Assembly (NCBI GenBank): GCA_900545335.1
Contig: UQYP01000003.1
Location: 62,001 to 126,000 of the forward strand
Direction: 5' to 3'
From: an uncultured Sutterella sp.
GTDB lineage: Bacteria > Pseudomonadota > Gammaproteobacteria > Burkholderiales > Burkholderiaceae_F
DNA: 64,000 nucleotides
The notes under the pieces were generated by a model, which was given only the letters and a program-made list of their open reading frames with translations, had not been told where the DNA came from and searched no databases. The stretch's first letter is position 1. Every line of letters starts with the position of its first letter. The position numbers and the translations under genes are program-made. Positions 27,856 through 36,997 of the stretch are shown piece after piece.

Positions 27856-28092
27856 ATGAACGACATCGAACAACGTGTCAAGAAGGTTATCGCCGAACAA
27901 TTGAGCATTAATGAAGCTGATATCAAGAACGAATCCGCTTTCATCGAAGACCTCGGCGCCGACTCTTTGGATACGGTCGAATTGGTTATGGCTTTGGAAG
28001 ATGCTTTCAAGATTGAAATCCCGGACGATCAACAGGAAAAGTTGCGTACGGTTCAACAAGCGATCGACTACATCCAAGCCCACGCTAAATAA
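27856..28092 (+). CDS. acpP: Acyl carrier protein
   Basis: 78 aa from ATG 27856 with AAGGAG upstream; a longer frame from 27814 is not credible. Ser37 in GADSLDTVEL carries the 4'-phosphopantetheine added by AcpS (encoded at 37729). Strongly acidic, central carrier of fatty acid synthesis. Own transcription unit flanked by terminators. Confidence 0.98.
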   Translation: MNDIEQRVKKVIAEQLSINEADIKNESAFIEDLGADSLDTVELVMALEDAFKIEIPDDQQEKLRTVQQAIDYIQAHAK

Positions 28093-28116
28093 TCAGTACC
28101 ATCTCTAAGATGGACG

Positions 28117-28163
28117 CCCCGCCTTAAACGCCAAGCAATTGGTTGAGTTTCGGCGGGGTTTTG
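28117..28163 (+). terminator. Terminator of acpP
   Basis: CCCCGCC (28117-28123) pairs with GGCGGGG (28152-28158), with an inner CCAA/TTGG stem, then TTTTGTT. Confidence 0.85.
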
Positions 28164-28195
28164 TTAATGAATTAAATCACTAAGGGAGAATGTCC

Positions 28196-29428
28196 ATGCG
28201 TCGTGTAGTAGTAACCGGTCTTGGCATGGTGTGTCCGATCGGCAACGATGTGAAGACAAGTTGGGAAAATGCTTTAGCGGGTAAAAATGGTATTGGCCCG
28301 ATTACTCGTTTTGATGCCAGTGGCATGGGCTGCCAGATTGCAGGCGAAGTAAAAGATTTCAATGTTGAAGAATATCTGCCTGCAAAAGAAGCCCGTCGTT
28401 ATGACCGTTATGTTCACTACGGTGTATCAGCCGGCACGCAAGCTATCCGCGATTCCGGTTTAGATTTTGAAAAAGAAGACCTCACGCGTATTGGTTGCTC
28501 CATCGGTTCCGGTATTGGCGGCTTAGGCATGATTTGTGACAATTATCTGGCGTTGCATGAACGTGGAGCCCGCCGAGTCTCTCCCTTTATGATTCCCGGT
28601 ACCATTATTAACATGATTTCTGGCCAACTGTCGATCATGTTTGGCTTGAAGGGCCCCAACATCGCTCACGTAACAGCCTGTACAACCGGTTTGCACGGAA
28701 TCGGTGAAGCAAGCTGGATTATTCGTCGCGGAGATGCTGACGTGATGGTCGCTGGCGGTGCTGACGCAAGCATTTGCCCTGTGGGTGTTGCCGGTTTTGA
28801 CAATATGCACGCTCTGAGCCGCCGCAATGATGACCCTGCTCATGCCTCTCGTCCTTTTGATAAAGATCGTGACGGTTTTGTGATGGGTGAAGGTGCAGGC
28901 GTTGTAGTGATCGAAGAACTTGAACACGCCCTGGCTCGCGGTGCTCATATCTACGCTGAAATCGTGGGTTACGGTTTGTCTAGCGATGCAGGTCACATCA
29001 CGACCCCGAATACCGATGGTCCGAAGCGCTGCATGGAAATGGCTATGGCTCGTGCCGGCATTAAACCCGAAGACATTGACTATCTGAATGCTCACGGAAC
29101 CTCGACGCACGTGGGTGATGCTAATGAAACAAAGGCGATCAAGGAAGCTTTTGGTGAAGCCGCTAAGAAGCTCGTCGTTAACTCCACGAAGTCGATGACC
29201 GGCCACTTGTTGGGCGGTGCAGGCGGCATTGAATCCGTCTTTACGATTCTGGCTGTTAAGAACCAGGTTTCGCCTCCGACCATCAACATCGTTGAGCAGG
29301 ATGAAGAGTGCGATTTGGACTACTGTGCCAATAAGGCTCGTCCGATGAAGATCCGTTATGCCATGAAGAATTCCTTCGGTTTCGGCGGCACAAACGGTAC
29401 TTTGATTTTCAAGCACTGGGACGAATAA
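28196..29428 (+). CDS. fabF: 3-oxoacyl-ACP synthase II (KAS II)
   Basis: 410 aa from ATG 28196, spaced 7 nt from GGGAGA; the ATG at 28190 is too close. Catalytic Cys162 (VTACTTGLHG) and two His in NAHGTSTHVGD and SMTGHLLGGAGG. It elongates acyl-ACP. Last fab gene of the cluster. Confidence 0.96.
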   Translation: MRRVVVTGLGMVCPIGNDVKTSWENALAGKNGIGPITRFDASGMGCQIAGEVKDFNVEEYLPAKEARRYDRYVHYGVSAGTQAIRDSGLDFEKEDLTRIGCSIGSGIGGLGMICDNYLALHERGARRVSPFMIPGTIINMISGQLSIMFGLKGPNIAHVTACTTGLHGIGEASWIIRRGDADVMVAGGADASICPVGVAGFDNMHALSRRNDDPAHASRPFDKDRDGFVMGEGAGVVVIEELEHALARGAHIYAEIVGYGLSSDAGHITTPNTDGPKRCMEMAMARAGIKPEDIDYLNAHGTSTHVGDANETKAIKEAFGEAAKKLVVNSTKSMTGHLLGGAGGIESVFTILAVKNQVSPPTINIVEQDEECDLDYCANKARPMKIRYAMKNSFGFGGTNGTLIFKHWDE

Positions 29429-29502
29429 CCCAGCTTGAAGGTTGATACTTGGCTCGAAGTTCCTTTAAAGTACTTCGAGCCATGTTACTTAGGAGTTGTG
29501 AA

Positions 29503-29919
29503 ATGGATATTCAAAAAGACAATCAGATGTATATGCAGGTGGCAATGCTTGCTGCTCAGCGCAGCTATGCTAAGCGCCTTAAAGTCGGCTGCGTGATTGT
29601 GAAAAACAACTCCATTATCTCTATTGGCTGGAACGGGATGCCCACGGGGTATGACAATTGCTGTGAAATGGAAGTCGATGGCAAATTGGTGACACGCCCT
29701 GAAGTGCAGCATGCTGAACTCAATGCTATCGCAAAGCTCGCCTATAACGGTTACTGCAGTAAAGATGCCGCTATTTTTATTACGCACAGTCCCTGTATTC
29801 ACTGTTCTCTTTTGATTCAAAAGTGCGGTATTTCTCATGTTTATTATCATGAGATGTATCGTGACGATGCCGGTATTAAATTTTTAAAAAGTGCCGGTAT
29901 TGTTGTAGAACAGCTCTAA
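29503..29919 (+). CDS. Deoxycytidylate deaminase family protein
   Basis: 138 aa from ATG 29503 with GGAG upstream. Zinc and catalytic motif HAELNAI (His70, Glu72) and PCIHC (Cys98, Cys101) are those of the dCMP/ComEB deaminases. The likely reaction is dCMP to dUMP, feeding dTMP synthesis. It lies 74 nt after fabF and ends at a strong terminator. Confidence 0.88.
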   Translation: MDIQKDNQMYMQVAMLAAQRSYAKRLKVGCVIVKNNSIISIGWNGMPTGYDNCCEMEVDGKLVTRPEVQHAELNAIAKLAYNGYCSKDAAIFITHSPCIHCSLLIQKCGISHVYYHEMYRDDAGIKFLKSAGIVVEQL

Positions 29920-29944
29920 TTTATCGTTATTTTGTGTTTTATTT

Positions 29945-29968
29945 TGCCCACAGTTTGTGGGCATTTTT
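29945..29968 (+). terminator. Terminator after dCMP deaminase
   Basis: TGCCCACA, loop GTT, TGTGGGCA, then five T. Confidence 0.9.
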
Positions 29969-29979
29969 ATCTCACTTTT

Positions 29980-30067
29980 GTCTCAGTTTGATGAGAATCA
30001 AGACGTTTTTTCGGGGAGGGGGGTATCCTGCAGCCAGCGTATCTATGTTTTTTTACGGAGGTAAGAT
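29980..30067 (+). promoter_or_regulatory. Conserved autotransporter leader, copy 2
   Basis: This stretch (TCAGTTTGA, G-rich run GGGGAGGGGGG, CAGCGTATCTATG followed by a T tract, ACGGAGG) matches 21830-21910 in front of the other autotransporter. Conservation ends within the signal peptide codons. Likely a shared promoter/5' UTR. The G and T runs could vary in length. Confidence 0.6.
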
Positions 30068-32377
30068 ATGCAATCACGTTTTATTAAGACAGCAATCGCA
30101 TTATCTATTTCTGCGATTGGTTCCGCAGCTTTCGCAGCTGACGCACCTGTTCGCCAACTTGGAGAACAAGTTCTTGTTGATGGAGTAGCAAACCGGCCCT
30201 CTGAAATAATAGGTGGTTATGAAATTGGTTCAGATAATGCCACTACAGTAATTATCAAGGCCTCTGGTACTACTCAGTACAATGACAAAGATGGCAACCC
30301 TGTAACGATGGCTAATAAAGCTGTCTGGTTGACCGGTGAAGATAACTCTACCATTTTGGGTAAAAATATTGATATAACGTCCGAACTGGGTAGAGCAGTT
30401 CAGGTTGACACTGGTGCAAAATTAAAGCTGGGTAGTTCTAATACGGAAGAGATTTCAATCACGAGCTCGAGCATGGGTATTTTCGTGTTGGAAAAAGCTC
30501 AGTTGTCGATTGAAAGTAAAAAATTAACTGTTACAGAAAATTCCGAAAGTGGTTTTGGAATTCATGTTCAAAATAATTCACAGGTAGAAGATTCCCCTTC
30601 GGATGCCGCACATTTAACTATTAAAGCTGACGAGATAGTTGTTAATTCTAAGGCCTTAGGTTTATCTGCATTTTCTAATGGCAAGATGGATATTGAGGGC
30701 AATATTACTGTTAATGCCATGAATGCGATTGATGTTCGTGGAAATTCTATTGTAAATGTTAATGTTGATGGGAAGCATTCAACCGTTTTAAATGGGGATA
30801 TTGTGTTTGAAACCCCTGCAACTCCTGACGATCCCCAAAACAGTGGTAATTTGATTAATTCACATGTCACTGTTGGTCTGCATGGAGAAGGTTCTAGCTG
30901 GACTGGCAGAGCTTACCAAACATACCAGGTGAAAAAAGGTGAGGAAAAAGTAACTGTAGAAACAGTTGCATTAGATAATGGTGAAGTATTTTTCGGTAAT
31001 GTAGATGACTTCAAATTAGATATGACAAACGGAGCTCAATGGAACATGACTGGTGACAGCTTCGTTAATGATATTGAAGTCGCTGATGGTGCATCCATCA
31101 ATATGCAATCTGATGCAGAAGTTTTCAATGTCGACGGATTGGCTCTCGAAAACGCAGCAGTCAATATGCAAGGCGGTGAGAATCAAAAAGCCACTATCAA
31201 TAGACTGTCTGCCAGAAATGCTTCTCTTAACATGAGAGCTTCTACCGAAGATGGCAAGACAGTTAAAACCGCTCAGTTTGAAGTTTTAGAGTCTGTCGAA
31301 GACGGTTCTGATATCGGAGTAACTCTGACGGGTATTACGTCTGACGATATTGAAGATGCACAAGCAGCCATGGATTCTGTAAAGGATGCCGTTGTTGCTA
31401 AAGGTGCAACGATTGATAAGACCATTACAGAAGGCGACATCAGAGGGGCAATCACTGAAAGAACAGCAGCCAACGGAACTCGTTCTGATGTACAAACAGC
31501 TGAAAACACGAAGCTCTTATCCATGAAGGGTGTTAACGCTGCTGCATTGGTTGCTTGGCGTGACGAAGTGGCTTACACCAATCAACGCATGGAATTCCTG
31601 CGTGACAACAGCCACGCTTACGGTGCTTGGGCTCAAGTCTACGGCGGCGAAAGCGCTTATGACGACGCAAGCGTTGATTTAACAACTACTACTGTTCAAG
31701 TCGGTGCCGATGCTACGATCGGTGACTGGGTTGCCGGTGCTGCCTTCTCCTACATGAATGGCGACGCTGACATGAGTAACGGCCAGGCCGATACGGACGC
31801 TTATACATTGTCCCTGTACGCAAGCCGCATGTTTGATTCAGGCCTCTTTGTAAACGGCTTGGCTCGCTACGGTCGCTTGTCTACGGATGCTACGGCAGGC
31901 AACATGGACGGCTCTTATGACAATAACGCCTTTAGCGTTGGCGGCAATGTAGGTTATCGCTTCACGTTTGCCGAACAAGCTTTTGTTGAACCGATGTTCG
32001 GTTTGCAATACGCCTATGTGACGGGTGACGACTACAAGGCAAGCAACGGTGTGAAGGTTGAACAAGACGACTTTGATGCCTTGATTGCAAGCTTGGGTAT
32101 TCGTACGGGCTTTGATTTTGCTAAGGATGCAGGCAAGCTCTATGCACGTGCTTCTGTAAACCATGACTTCCTGGGTGAAGTGGACGGCAAGGCCTCGAAG
32201 GCTGACTTGGCAGAAAGCATGTACGTTGACTTAGGCGGCACGTGGTTTACCTATGGTGTCGGTACGCAATTCAACATCACGGACAACTTGTCTGTGTGGG
32301 GTAATGTGGACCGCACGACGGGTGGCGAAGTCTCAACCCGCTATATGATGAACGCCGGTTTGCGTTATGTGTTCTAA
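30068..32377 (+). CDS. Autotransporter (type Va), passenger variant 2
   Basis: 769 aa with signal peptide (MQSRFIKTAIALSISAIGSA, cleavage after AFA). The passenger (about 24-478) is a low-aromatic, Asn/Ser/Val-rich beta-helix type with motifs such as INMQSDAEVFNVDG, unlike variant 1. Barrel and linker (479-769) align without gaps to residues 558-848 of variant 1 and differ at only a few positions, chiefly in DGKASKADLAES versus DGTAGNGKAVED. GGAGG precedes the ATG. Surface display is expected; ligand unknown. Confidence 0.9.
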   Translation: MQSRFIKTAIALSISAIGSAAFAADAPVRQLGEQVLVDGVANRPSEIIGGYEIGSDNATTVIIKASGTTQYNDKDGNPVTMANKAVWLTGEDNSTILGKNIDITSELGRAVQVDTGAKLKLGSSNTEEISITSSSMGIFVLEKAQLSIESKKLTVTENSESGFGIHVQNNSQVEDSPSDAAHLTIKADEIVVNSKALGLSAFSNGKMDIEGNITVNAMNAIDVRGNSIVNVNVDGKHSTVLNGDIVFETPATPDDPQNSGNLINSHVTVGLHGEGSSWTGRAYQTYQVKKGEEKVTVETVALDNGEVFFGNVDDFKLDMTNGAQWNMTGDSFVNDIEVADGASINMQSDAEVFNVDGLALENAAVNMQGGENQKATINRLSARNASLNMRASTEDGKTVKTAQFEVLESVEDGSDIGVTLTGITSDDIEDAQAAMDSVKDAVVAKGATIDKTITEGDIRGAITERTAANGTRSDVQTAENTKLLSMKGVNAAALVAWRDEVAYTNQRMEFLRDNSHAYGAWAQVYGGESAYDDASVDLTTTTVQVGADATIGDWVAGAAFSYMNGDADMSNGQADTDAYTLSLYASRMFDSGLFVNGLARYGRLSTDATAGNMDGSYDNNAFSVGGNVGYRFTFAEQAFVEPMFGLQYAYVTGDDYKASNGVKVEQDDFDALIASLGIRTGFDFAKDAGKLYARASVNHDFLGEVDGKASKADLAESMYVDLGGTWFTYGVGTQFNITDNLSVWGNVDRTTGGEVSTRYMMNAGLRYVF

Positions 32378-32689
32378 AAAATAAATTCCTCCGTACTGTC
32401 AGGTTTGTCTGAAGATTCTTTAAGGCAGACCTGACAATTCTCTCAAAGCGCTTCAATTTTTATGAGGCGCTTTTTTTAAAGTCATTTCTTTTGATATAGA
32501 TCTTCAAATGTAAGATCGCTGTAAGAATATTTTCCTACGTTACAAATGTGTGGAGTTCTTTGAATTTCCAGCCTTTTCTCTAAATAGCCGTGTTACAATG
32601 GCCCTCGGTTCGGAATAAAGGGAAAGGCAGTTTTTCTAGCCGGTTTTCCCATTGGTCCGAAAGCGTTTTAACGTTAACGATTTTGACTG
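32378..32689 (+). other. Intergenic region autotransporter 2 - lepA
   Basis: No gene. It contains a GTCAGG/CCTGAC stem-loop (about 32398-32435) and the terminator at 32445. The remaining 200 nt should hold the lepA promoter, but no clear -35/-10 pair could be assigned. Confidence 0.5.
32445..32477 (+). terminator. Terminator after autotransporter 2
   Basis: AAAGCGCTTCA and TGAGGCGCTTT form an 11-bp stem (one G-T pair) followed by a T run. Confidence 0.87.
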
Positions 32690-34483
32690 ATGAACAATAT
32701 TCGAAATTTCTCCATTATTGCTCACATTGACCATGGTAAATCCACCCTCGCAGATCGCCTGATTCAGCGCTGCGGCGGGCTTTCTGATCGTGAAATGGAA
32801 TCTCAGGTACTCGATTCCATGGATTTGGAAAAAGAGCGCGGTATTACCATTAAAGCGCAAACTGCGGCTTTAAAGTACAAAGCTCAGGATGGTCAGGTTT
32901 ATGAGCTCAACTTAATTGATACCCCGGGGCATGTGGACTTCTCTTACGAAGTATCCCGCTCATTGAGCGCCTGCGAAGGTGCTCTTTTGGTGGTTGATGC
33001 CACGCAGGGCGTGGAAGCACAAACCGTTGCCAACTGCTACACCGCCATTGATTTGGGAGTCGAAGTTATTCCGGTTCTCAATAAGATGGATTTGAATTCT
33101 GCCAATCCAGATGCCGCTAAAGAAGAAATAGAAGATGTGATCGGCATTGATGCAACGGATGCTATTCCTTGTTCGGCTAAAACCGGTATGGGGGTCGATG
33201 ACATTCTTGAGCGTATTGTCAAAGATGTGCCTGCTCCAAAAGGCAGTGACACTGATCCCCTTCAGGCTTTGATTATCGACAGTTGGTTTGACAACTACGT
33301 GGGTGTTGTCATGCTTGTGCGTGTCGTTAACGGCACGATTAAGCCCAAAGATAAGATTTATCTGATGGCAACGGGCGCTACGCACTTAGTCGAACAGGTC
33401 GGCAAGTTCACTCCGAAATCCACTCAGTGCGAAAAACTATCTGCCGGTGAAGTGGGTTTTGTGATTGCAGGTGTCAAGGAACTGCGTGACGCAAAGGTCG
33501 GTGATACGGTGACCTTAGCCAACAAAATGGCTAAAGAGCCCTTACCCGGATTCAAACAGGTTAAGCCTCAGGTCTTTGCGGGTCTTTATCCTGTGGAGTC
33601 CAATCAGTATGAAGCACTGCGTGATGCATTAACAAAACTTCAGCTAAACGATGCGGCTTTGCAGTTTGAGCCGGAAGTATCTCAAGCTTTAGGTTTCGGG
33701 TTCCGTGCGGGTTTTCTGGGTCTTTTGCACATGGATATTGTGCAGGAGCGTCTTGAGCGTGAATTCAACATGGATCTGATCACGACAGCTCCTTCTGTGG
33801 TCTATGAAGTGTTAAAGACTGACGGCGAAGTGATTCAGGTGGAAAACCCCTCGAAACTTCCGACGCCTGACAAAATTGCTGAAATCCGTGAGCCTATTGA
33901 TACGGTGACGATTTTTGTGCCGAGTGACTATGTCGGTGCAGTAATGAAGCTTTGTAACGAAAAGCGGGGAGTTCAAACGAATCTCGCGTACCACGGCCGT
34001 CAGGTGCACTTAACGTACGATCTGCCGTTGGCTGAAATCGTTTTGGATTTCTTTGATCGTCTGAAATCCTTAACCCGCGGCTACGCTTCCATGGATTACG
34101 AATTTAAGGAATACCGCGCGGCCGATGTGGTGAAAGTCGATATGCTCATTAACGGTGACCGTGTTGACGCACTTTCTTCGATCATTCACCGTTCGAATTC
34201 CGTTTCACGCGGTCGCGAAATTGTCACAAGACTTCGTTCGCTCATTCCGCGTCAGATGTACGACGTGGCGATTCAGGCAGCAATCGGCGCCAATATTATT
34301 GCACGTGAAAATGTGAAGGCACTGAGAAAGAATGTGCTTGCCAAGTGCTACGGCGGTGATATTACGCGTAAGAGAAAACTGCTTGAAAAGCAAAAAGCCG
34401 GTAAAAAACGTATGAAGCAAGTCGGTACGGTGGAAATTCCTCAGGAAGCTTTCCTGGCCATCTTGCAGGTTGATGATAAGTAA
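32690..34483 (+). CDS. lepA: Elongation factor 4 (LepA)
   Basis: 597 aa, standard length. GTPase motifs AHIDHGKSTL (11-20), DTPGH and NKMD; the C-terminal LepA-specific domain ends with KAGKKRMKQVG. EF4 acts on the ribosome (back-translocation, initiation). First gene of the lepA-lepB-rnc-era-recO-acpS-nagZ run. Confidence 0.97.
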   Translation: MNNIRNFSIIAHIDHGKSTLADRLIQRCGGLSDREMESQVLDSMDLEKERGITIKAQTAALKYKAQDGQVYELNLIDTPGHVDFSYEVSRSLSACEGALLVVDATQGVEAQTVANCYTAIDLGVEVIPVLNKMDLNSANPDAAKEEIEDVIGIDATDAIPCSAKTGMGVDDILERIVKDVPAPKGSDTDPLQALIIDSWFDNYVGVVMLVRVVNGTIKPKDKIYLMATGATHLVEQVGKFTPKSTQCEKLSAGEVGFVIAGVKELRDAKVGDTVTLANKMAKEPLPGFKQVKPQVFAGLYPVESNQYEALRDALTKLQLNDAALQFEPEVSQALGFGFRAGFLGLLHMDIVQERLEREFNMDLITTAPSVVYEVLKTDGEVIQVENPSKLPTPDKIAEIREPIDTVTIFVPSDYVGAVMKLCNEKRGVQTNLAYHGRQVHLTYDLPLAEIVLDFFDRLKSLTRGYASMDYEFKEYRAADVVKVDMLINGDRVDALSSIIHRSNSVSRGREIVTRLRSLIPRQMYDVAIQAAIGANIIARENVKALRKNVLAKCYGGDITRKRKLLEKQKAGKKRMKQVGTVEIPQEAFLAILQVDDK

Positions 34484-34493
34484 GGGTGGCCAA

Positions 34494-35384
34494 ATGAATT
34501 TTTCTTTAGTTTTGCTGTTACTGACGGTTTTCACGGGCATCATTTGGTGTCTGGACCGTTTTCTTTGGCGTCCCAAGCGTCTGGCTCATGCCAAAGAGGA
34601 GGCGGATCGTTTCTCTGAATTAAACCGCCAGGCCATTGACAATGGCGAAATGAGCGTGATCGGAGAGGCTAACAGCCTTTATCAGAAACTGAGCGCTCAG
34701 CCCAAGTGGGTTGAATACACCGGCGGCTTTTTTCCGGTGATTCTCTTTGTTTTCCTTTTGCGCTCTTTTATTGCAGAACCTTTCCGTATTCCGTCCGGAT
34801 CCATGCTGCCCACTTTGCATTCCGGGGACTTTATTCTCGTAAACAAATACGAGTACGGTATGCGCTTTCCGGTTTTCAATATTGAGCTCACGCAAGGCTC
34901 GGAGCTCAAGCGAGGCGACATTGTTGTCTTTAAGTATCCGCTTGATAAAAATGTTGACTTCATTAAGCGCGTCATCGGTCTTCCGGGTGACGAAATCCGT
35001 TATGTCGATAAAAAGCTTTACGTCAACGGCAAGCTTCAGGAAACGACACCTGACGGCAGTTTCTTTGATAAAGAAACCTATACCGACTTGAAACAATTTA
35101 ATGAAAACCTCGACGGGGTTGTTCATAAAATTGTAGAAAATGACAAGATTCCTTCCATGGCTCGCCCCGTTCAGGGACACAACGGTTTAAATCAATGTCT
35201 CTACAACATGGGCGACGTTGTCTGCCGAGTGCCCAAGGGACACTATTTCATGATGGGCGACAATCGCGACAATTCTGCTGACAGCCGTTTCTGGGGCTTT
35301 GTACCCAGAGAGGACATTGTCGGCCGAGCTTTCTTTATTTGGCTTAATTTGAGTGATATGGGACGAATCGGTTCGATTCAATAG
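34494..35384 (+). CDS. lepB: Signal peptidase I
   Basis: 296 aa from ATG 34494 (AAGGGTGG upstream). Two N-terminal membrane segments (1-20, about 78-95). Catalytic Ser103 in PSGSMLPTL and Lys158 in FIKRVIGLPGD; GDNRDNSADSR is box E. It cleaves Sec and Tat signal peptides in the periplasmic face of the inner membrane, including those of the autotransporters here. Operon with lepA. Confidence 0.96.
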   Translation: MNFSLVLLLLTVFTGIIWCLDRFLWRPKRLAHAKEEADRFSELNRQAIDNGEMSVIGEANSLYQKLSAQPKWVEYTGGFFPVILFVFLLRSFIAEPFRIPSGSMLPTLHSGDFILVNKYEYGMRFPVFNIELTQGSELKRGDIVVFKYPLDKNVDFIKRVIGLPGDEIRYVDKKLYVNGKLQETTPDGSFFDKETYTDLKQFNENLDGVVHKIVENDKIPSMARPVQGHNGLNQCLYNMGDVVCRVPKGHYFMMGDNRDNSADSRFWGFVPREDIVGRAFFIWLNLSDMGRIGSIQ

Positions 35385-35394
35385 GAGCTTGAAA

Positions 35395-36096
35395 ATGTTG
35401 CCTTTGGAAAGTCTTGAAGAAAAAATCGGTTACCGGTTCACCAACAGAAAGCTTTTGCAGCGTGCGGTCACGCATCGCTCCTTTGGGGCAGAAAACAATG
35501 AACGTCTGGAGTTTTTAGGCGACTCGGTTTTAAATTGCGTGATCGGTCAGGCACTCTTTTTAAGAGACTCGCATTTTAACGAAGGATCGCTTTCTCGCGT
35601 ACGCGCCAATCTCGTTTGCCAGGATGCCCTTGCGGAAATCGCCAACCGTCTTGTTTTATCGGACTATCTTCGTTTGGGCGAAGGTGAAATGAAGACGGGC
35701 GGTGCTCACCGTCCCTCAATTCAGTCGGACGCCATGGAGGCGATTTTCGGAGCCATTATGACTGAAAGCGGTTTTGATACCGCAAAGGGCGTAATCCTTA
35801 AGCTTTATGAGCCCGTCTTAAGTAAGCTCACGCCGGAGCGCATGGGCAAAGACGCAAAGACTCTTCTTCAGGAGTTTTTGCAGGCTCACCATTTGGGATT
35901 GCCTGAATATGCGGTCGTTGATGTTCGCGGCGCCGCTCATGATCAAACATTTGATTGTCAGTGTGAAGTGAAAAAACTCAATATCCGTGTAGTCGGTACG
36001 GGTAAGAGCCGTCGTTCTGCCGAGCAGGCTGCTGCTAAAGTGGCCTATGAGCTTGCAGAGCAGCACTTCCACAGTAAGAAAAAGGGGAATCACTGA
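35395..36096 (+). CDS. rnc: Ribonuclease III
   Basis: 233 aa from ATG 35395 with AGGAG upstream. The RNase III signature ERLEFLGDSVL (36-46) and a C-terminal double-stranded RNA-binding domain (about 155-227). It processes rRNA precursors and dsRNA. The stop is 1 nt before the era start. Confidence 0.96.
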   Translation: MLPLESLEEKIGYRFTNRKLLQRAVTHRSFGAENNERLEFLGDSVLNCVIGQALFLRDSHFNEGSLSRVRANLVCQDALAEIANRLVLSDYLRLGEGEMKTGGAHRPSIQSDAMEAIFGAIMTESGFDTAKGVILKLYEPVLSKLTPERMGKDAKTLLQEFLQAHHLGLPEYAVVDVRGAAHDQTFDCQCEVKKLNIRVVGTGKSRRSAEQAAAKVAYELAEQHFHSKKKGNH

Positions 36097-36097
36097 G

Positions 36098-36997
36098 ATG
36101 CCTCAATATCCTGAACATTTCCGCTGCGGCTATATTGCGGTGGTCGGCCGTCCGAACGTTGGTAAGAGCACCTTGATTAATACCATTATCGGTGAAAAGG
36201 TCAGCATCACTTCCAAAAAACCTCAAACGACAAGAAATCGTGTGTTGGGAGTGGTTACGAACGACAGAGCTCAGTTTGTTTTTGTCGATACGCCGGGTTT
36301 TCAAACCAAATACGGAAACGCTTTGATTCGCGGTATGAACCGCTCGGTGAGAAGCACGCTCGGAGAAACCGACGCGGTGGTGCTTGTTATTGAAAGCGGC
36401 GGCTGGAAAGCGGCTGATGAAAAAGTGCTCGAGCTCATTAATAAGAACGCAAAAAACGTCATCCTGGCGATCAACAAGGTCGATCTGATGAAAGAGCGCG
36501 ATGCGCTACTGCCTTTGATGGCCCAATCTATGCAGAAGTTCCCGTTTGCAGCGATTGTTCCGGTGTGCGCTGAAAAAGGTAAACAGGTCGAAGAACTCAT
36601 GCAGGAAATCGAAAAGCTCTTGCCTGAGAATCCGCCCTTTTTCGATCCCGATATCTATACCGATAAATCGCCCAGGTTCCTAGCTGCTGAAATCATTCGC
36701 GAAAAGGCTTTCCGCCTTTTGGGCGATGAGTTGCCTTATGGGATCGCTGTTACGATTGATAAGTGGAGTGAAGACGACAAACGCGCAGAGATTATTGCGA
36801 CTTTGATTGTTGAGCGCGAAGCTCATAAGGGGATTGTGATCGGTGCGCAGGGCGAAAAGCTTCGTGAAATTTCTCGTCTGGCTCGTGCTGATATCGGTGA
36901 GATGCTAGGCAAAAATGTTTATCTTGAAGTTTGGGTGCGCGTTCGCAAAGGTTGGAATGACGATGCACGGGCTCTCAAAACTTTAGGTTACGAATAA
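36098..36997 (+). CDS. era: GTPase Era
   Basis: 299 aa from ATG 36098, one base after the rnc stop, with AAGGGGAA upstream. G1 GRPNVGKS (17-24), G3 DTPGF, G4 NKVD; C-terminal KH domain with GIVIGAQGEKL. Needed for 16S rRNA and 30S maturation. Stop overlaps the recO start (TAATG). Confidence 0.96.
   Translation: MPQYPEHFRCGYIAVVGRPNVGKSTLINTIIGEKVSITSKKPQTTRNRVLGVVTNDRAQFVFVDTPGFQTKYGNALIRGMNRSVRSTLGETDAVVLVIESGGWKAADEKVLELINKNAKNVILAINKVDLMKERDALLPLMAQSMQKFPFAAIVPVCAEKGKQVEELMQEIEKLLPENPPFFDPDIYTDKSPRFLAAEIIREKAFRLLGDELPYGIAVTIDKWSEDDKRAEIIATLIVEREAHKGIVIGAQGEKLREISRLARADIGEMLGKNVYLEVWVRVRKGWNDDARALKTLGYE

Noticed and set aside
28523..29416. 297-codon frame opposite fabF
   Set aside because: Shadow of fabF; cysteine- and histidine-rich without pattern.
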